Positions 5,328-7,919 of a stretch of DNA of 7,919 nt are shown piece by piece. The stretch is from Methanothrix sp. (GTDB lineage Archaea; Halobacteriota; Methanosarcinia; Methanotrichales; Methanotrichaceae): assembly GCA_028679775.1 (NCBI GenBank), contig JAJRAX010000255.1:1-7919 (forward strand), in the 5' to 3' direction. The notes beneath the pieces were generated by a model. It was not told where the DNA came from, did no database searches, and saw only the letters and a program-made list of their open reading frames with translations. Position 1 is the stretch's first letter, and each line of letters starts with the position of its first letter. The position numbers and the translations under genes were made by a program.

Positions 5328-7190
5328 TTGTCAAAAATTATCGGCATTGACCTTGGAACCAGCAATTCGGCGGCTGCAGTTCTGATTGGCGGCCGACCTA
5401 CTATTATTCCCAGTGCAGAAGGTACGAGCATCGGCGGCAAAGCCTTCCCATCGTATGTGGCCTTTACCAAGGAGGGCCAGGCGCTGGTGGGAGAGCCGGC
5501 CAAGAGGCAGTCAGTCACCAATCCGGACGGAACCATCACAGGCATAAAGCGGAAGATGGGAACAGACTACAAGGTCAAGGTTTATGGAAAGGAGTACAGC
5601 CCCGAGGATATATCCGCTCAGATTCTGAGAAAGATCAAGACGGATGCTGAGACGTATCTGGCGGACACAGTTGATAAAGCTGTGATCACCGTTCCTGCCT
5701 ACTTCAACGACAACCAGAGGCAGGCGACGAAAGATGCCGGAACCATTGCAGGCCTTGAGGTCGTTCGAATCATCAATGAGCCCACGGCAGCAGCTCTAGC
5801 GTTTGGTCTCGATAAGGTGGGCGAGCACAAGATCCTTGTCTTTGATCTGGGCGGCGGCACACTGGATGTCACCATCATGGAGATAGGTGAGGGCGTATTC
5901 GAGGTTCGGTCCACATCCGGAGATACCCAGCTCGGCGGAAGGGACATGGACGAGAGGCTGACCAACTATGTCCTGGATAAGTTCCGGCAGGATTCGGGCA
6001 TAGACCTGAAGCGGGATTCTATGGCCATGCAGCGTGTGAGGGAAGCCGTCGAGGTGGCCAAGATTGAGCTGTCAAGCGTGATGCAGACCAATCTCAATTT
6101 ACCATACATCACTGCTGATTCAAGCGGCCCCAAGCATCTGAGCATGACTATTACCCGTTCCAAGCTCGATGAGCTGATCCAGGATGTAATTGAGCGCTGC
6201 CGCGGTCCAATGACCCAGGCTCTGCGGGACAGCAAGCTGGAAAAGTCAGACATCGGCAAGATCATAATGGTAGGTGGCCCTACCAGGATGCCTATCGTTC
6301 AGGAGTTCGTTAAGAGCTTCATGGGCAAGGATATTGAGAGAGGGGTGGACCCCATGGAATGCGTGGCTATGGGTGCGGCCATTCAGGCTGGCGTCTTGGG
6401 CGGCGAGGTCAAGGATCTGTTGCTGTTGGACGTAACGCCGCTCTCGTTAGGCATTGAGACTCTCGGAGCCGTCACTACCAAGCTGATCGAGAGGAACACA
6501 ACCATTCCAACCAGAAAGAGCCAGATATTCACAACCGCGGCAGACAACCAGACCAGCGTCGAGGTCAATGTGCTGCAGGGCGAGAGGCCCATGGCCAAGG
6601 ATAACGTCTCTTTGGGAAGGTTTACACTTGTGGGCATTCCGCCGGCTCCTCGAGGCATTCCTCAGATCGAGGTCACCTTCGACATTGATGCCAACGGCAT
6701 CATTCACGTCTCTGCCAAGGATCTTGCTACCAAGAAGGAGCAGAACATGACGATCACTGCCCCCCACAAGCTGAGCAAGGATGAGATTGATTCCAAGATC
6801 AAGGACGCTGAGAGGTTTGCGGCTGATGATCTGAAGAGAAAGGAAGAGATCGAGGTCAAGAATGCGGCAGACTCCCTGATTTATGCCTCTGAGAAGATGC
6901 TCAAAGATGCGGGCGATGTGGCCACTGCTGATCAGAAGGATAAGATTACCAAGGCCATTGCTGATCTCAAGAACGCCCAGACTGGTGGCGAGATCTCAGA
7001 GATCAAGGCCAAGACCGAGGCCCTGCAGAACTCTATCTACGAGCTATCTGCTGCCATGTACCAGAAGGCGGCGGAGGCAGCACAAAAGGAGAAGGCTTCG
7101 CAGGGGACAGGCCAGGAGCAGACCTCGGGGTCAGGCAAGTCGGATCAAACGGTTGATGCCGACTACGAGGTAGTAAACGACAAGAAGTAA
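5328..7190 (+). CDS. dnaK: Molecular chaperone DnaK (Hsp70)
   Basis: A 620-residue ATP-driven chaperone acting in the cytoplasm with DnaJ and GrpE. The ATPase domain (1 to about 362) shows [10 protein letters not shown] (5-14), the catalytic-type Lys74 in [27 protein letters not shown] (119-138), [13 protein letters not shown] (148-160), [12 protein letters not shown] (172-183), GDTQLGG (198-204) and VGGPTRMP (315-322). The interdomain linker is [14 protein letters not shown] (364-377). The substrate-binding beta-domain covers about 378-480, the helical lid about 481-585, and a Gln/Ser/Gly-rich tail ends in [11 protein letters not shown], like the conserved EEV-type end. The segment before VITVPAYF is over 20 residues shorter than in E. 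coli, the short form typical of Gram-positive and archaeal DnaK. The start is TTG with AGGAG 8 nt upstream; a closer ATG at 5320 is out of frame. Confidence 0.98.
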   Translation: MSKIIGIDLGTSNSAAAVLIGGRPTIIPSAEGTSIGGKAFPSYVAFTKEGQALVGEPAKRQSVTNPDGTITGIKRKMGTDYKVKVYGKEYSPEDISAQILRKIKTDAETYLADTVDKAVITVPAYFNDNQRQATKDAGTIAGLEVVRIINEPTAAALAFGLDKVGEHKILVFDLGGGTLDVTIMEIGEGVFEVRSTSGDTQLGGRDMDERLTNYVLDKFRQDSGIDLKRDSMAMQRVREAVEVAKIELSSVMQTNLNLPYITADSSGPKHLSMTITRSKLDELIQDVIERCRGPMTQALRDSKLEKSDIGKIIMVGGPTRMPIVQEFVKSFMGKDIERGVDPMECVAMGAAIQAGVLGGEVKDLLLLDVTPLSLGIETLGAVTTKLIERNTTIPTRKSQIFTTAADNQTSVEVNVLQGERPMAKDNVSLGRFTLVGIPPAPRGIPQIEVTFDIDANGIIHVSAKDLATKKEQNMTITAPHKLSKDEIDSKIKDAERFAADDLKRKEEIEVKNAADSLIYASEKMLKDAGDVATADQKDKITKAIADLKNAQTGGEISEIKAKTEALQNSIYELSAAMYQKAAEAAQKEKASQGTGQEQTSGSGKSDQTVDADYEVVNDKK

Positions 7191-7200
7191 GACGTGGCAG

Positions 7201-7221
7201 ACTGAAGAACTGAAGAACTGA
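7201..7221 (+). repeat. 8-bp tandem repeat before dnaJ
   Basis: The unit ACTGAAGA occurs twice exactly (7201-7208, 7209-7216) and continues with ACTGA (7217-7221), about 2.6 copies. It fills most of the 38-nt gap between the dnaK stop and the dnaJ ATG and ends 7 nt before the start codon, where a ribosome site would be expected. Copy-number change by slippage would alter dnaJ spacing without touching either protein. Confidence 0.7.
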
Positions 7222-7228
7222 GCAAGAT

Positions 7229-7919
7229 ATGCCGGAGAAGAAGGACTACTACGAGGTCTTGGGTGTCCCCAAGGACTCGAGCGAGAAGGACATCAAGGGA
7301 GCTTATCGCAAGCTCGCCATGAAGTATCATCCTGACAGGTCGGAAGAGCCCGATGCTGAGGAGAAGTTCAAGGAGCTGTCCGAGGCCTATGCCGTCCTCT
7401 CAGATCCGGAGAAGCGGCAGAAGTACGATCAGTTCGGCCATGCCGGAATCAACAGCCAGTACTCGCAAGAGGACCTCTTCCGGGGGGTCAACTTCGAGGA
7501 TCTGTTGCGCGGGTTTGGTTTCGGGGGCGGCGGTGCCAGAGGTGGCGGGGAAAGCATCTTCGACATGTTCTTTGGCGGCGGTGGGAGGGGCCGGGGTCCG
7601 GCGCGTGGTCGAGACCTGCGCTATGACGTCAGCCTGACCCTCGAACAGGCGGCCACGGGCCTGGAGTCAACCATCGATGTGCCCAGAACCGAGAACTGTT
7701 CCACCTGCCGGGGCAGCGGCGCCAAGCCCGGTACAACTCCGAGCGTCTGCGGCAACTGTCACGGGTCCGGTCAGATCACCCGCGCCCAGAACACTCCTTT
7801 CGGACAGATGGTCACTTCTTCCGCCTGCCCAAAATGCGGCGGCAGAGGGCAGATCATCGTCAACCCATGCGGGGACTGCGGTGGCACTGGACGGACGAGA
7901 AGGACCAGGAAGATCAACA
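7229..7919 (+). CDS. dnaJ: Chaperone DnaJ (Hsp40), C-terminus beyond the window
   Basis: The first 230 codons of an open frame reaching the right edge; type I DnaJ is normally about 370-390 residues, so roughly 150 are missing. DnaJ delivers unfolded clients to DnaK and stimulates its ATPase. The J-domain covers 5-70 ([19 protein letters not shown], then YHPDR with the essential HPD at 34-36, and KYDQFGHAG). A Gly/Phe-rich linker runs about 95-128. The first client-binding segment ([17 protein letters not shown]) precedes a complete zinc domain with four CxxCxGxG motifs: CSTCRGSG (157-164), CGNCHGSG (174-181), CPKCGGRG (200-207) and CGDCGGTG (214-221). The ATG at 7229 is the only start giving the standard N-terminus. 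No clear Shine-Dalgarno is seen, because the tandem repeat occupies that place. The coding sequence looks more GC-rich than its neighbours, partly because of the Gly-rich linker. Confidence 0.97.
   Translation, partial: MPEKKDYYEVLGVPKDSSEKDIKGAYRKLAMKYHPDRSEEPDAEEKFKELSEAYAVLSDPEKRQKYDQFGHAGINSQYSQEDLFRGVNFEDLLRGFGFGGGGARGGGESIFDMFFGGGGRGRGPARGRDLRYDVSLTLEQAATGLESTIDVPRTENCSTCRGSGAKPGTTPSVCGNCHGSGQITRAQNTPFGQMVTSSACPKCGGRGQIIVNPCGDCGGTGRTRRTRKIN

Noticed and set aside
7353..7637. A 94-codon Ser/Arg-rich plus-strand frame inside dnaJ
   Set aside because: It is in another frame of a gene with intact J-domain and zinc motifs; low-complexity shadow.
1..7919. CRISPR array, transposon ends, tRNA or rRNA genes
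   Set aside because: No regularly spaced repeats, no transposase-like protein with terminal repeats, and no tRNA or rRNA signature were seen.

Overview
The window reads as chromosomal DNA of a mesophilic euryarchaeal methanogen, most likely in the Methanosarcinales and possibly Methanothrix/Methanosaeta. The genus is inference, not demonstrated. The archaeal signs are a group II chaperonin (thermosome), TATA-box promoters, a PhoU protein with an AbrB-type N-terminus, and Shine-Dalgarno sites matching an archaeal 16S tail. The complete bacterial-type GrpE-DnaK-DnaJ set in the same genome fits a methanogen, since this lineage acquired Hsp70 from bacteria.

Layout. At the left edge (5-292, +) lies a small UPF0175-like helix-turn-helix protein whose 5' end may be cut. 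It converges, across an 80-bp spacer rich in short palindromes, on a minus-strand phosphate operon transcribed pstB (2837-2091), phoU (2045-1386), then an AbrB-PhoU fusion gene (1377-373). No pstS, pstC or pstA is present upstream of pstB in this window. A 208-bp divergent promoter region (2838-3045) separates pstB from a plus-strand protein-folding cluster: thermosome subunit (3046-4683), grpE (4779-5273), dnaK (5328-7190) and dnaJ (7229 onward, cut by the right edge after 230 codons).

How the genes work together. PstB powers high-affinity phosphate import, and the two PhoU-type proteins would damp the transporter and/or transcription when phosphate is sufficient. On the other side, GrpE, DnaK and DnaJ form the Hsp70 cycle, which binds unfolded chains, and the thermosome is the ATP-driven folding chamber that can receive them. 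Having both systems consecutive on one strand suggests a joint stress-response locus. The gaps of 95, 54 and 38 nt allow either read-through or separate promoters.

Most interesting non-coding signals: a 13-bp imperfect direct repeat (18-bp period) just upstream of the thermosome TATA box, a perfectly palindromic TATA element in the divergent region, an inverted repeat over the predicted dnaK transcription start, and an 8-bp tandem repeat just before dnaJ. Three of the eight genes (pstB, thermosome, dnaK) start with TTG. I see no mobile element, CRISPR array, tRNA or rRNA, and no gene-free stretch longer than 300 bases. I did not find a clearly undescribed system; the gene content is recognisable housekeeping and stress-response machinery in a somewhat unusual arrangement.
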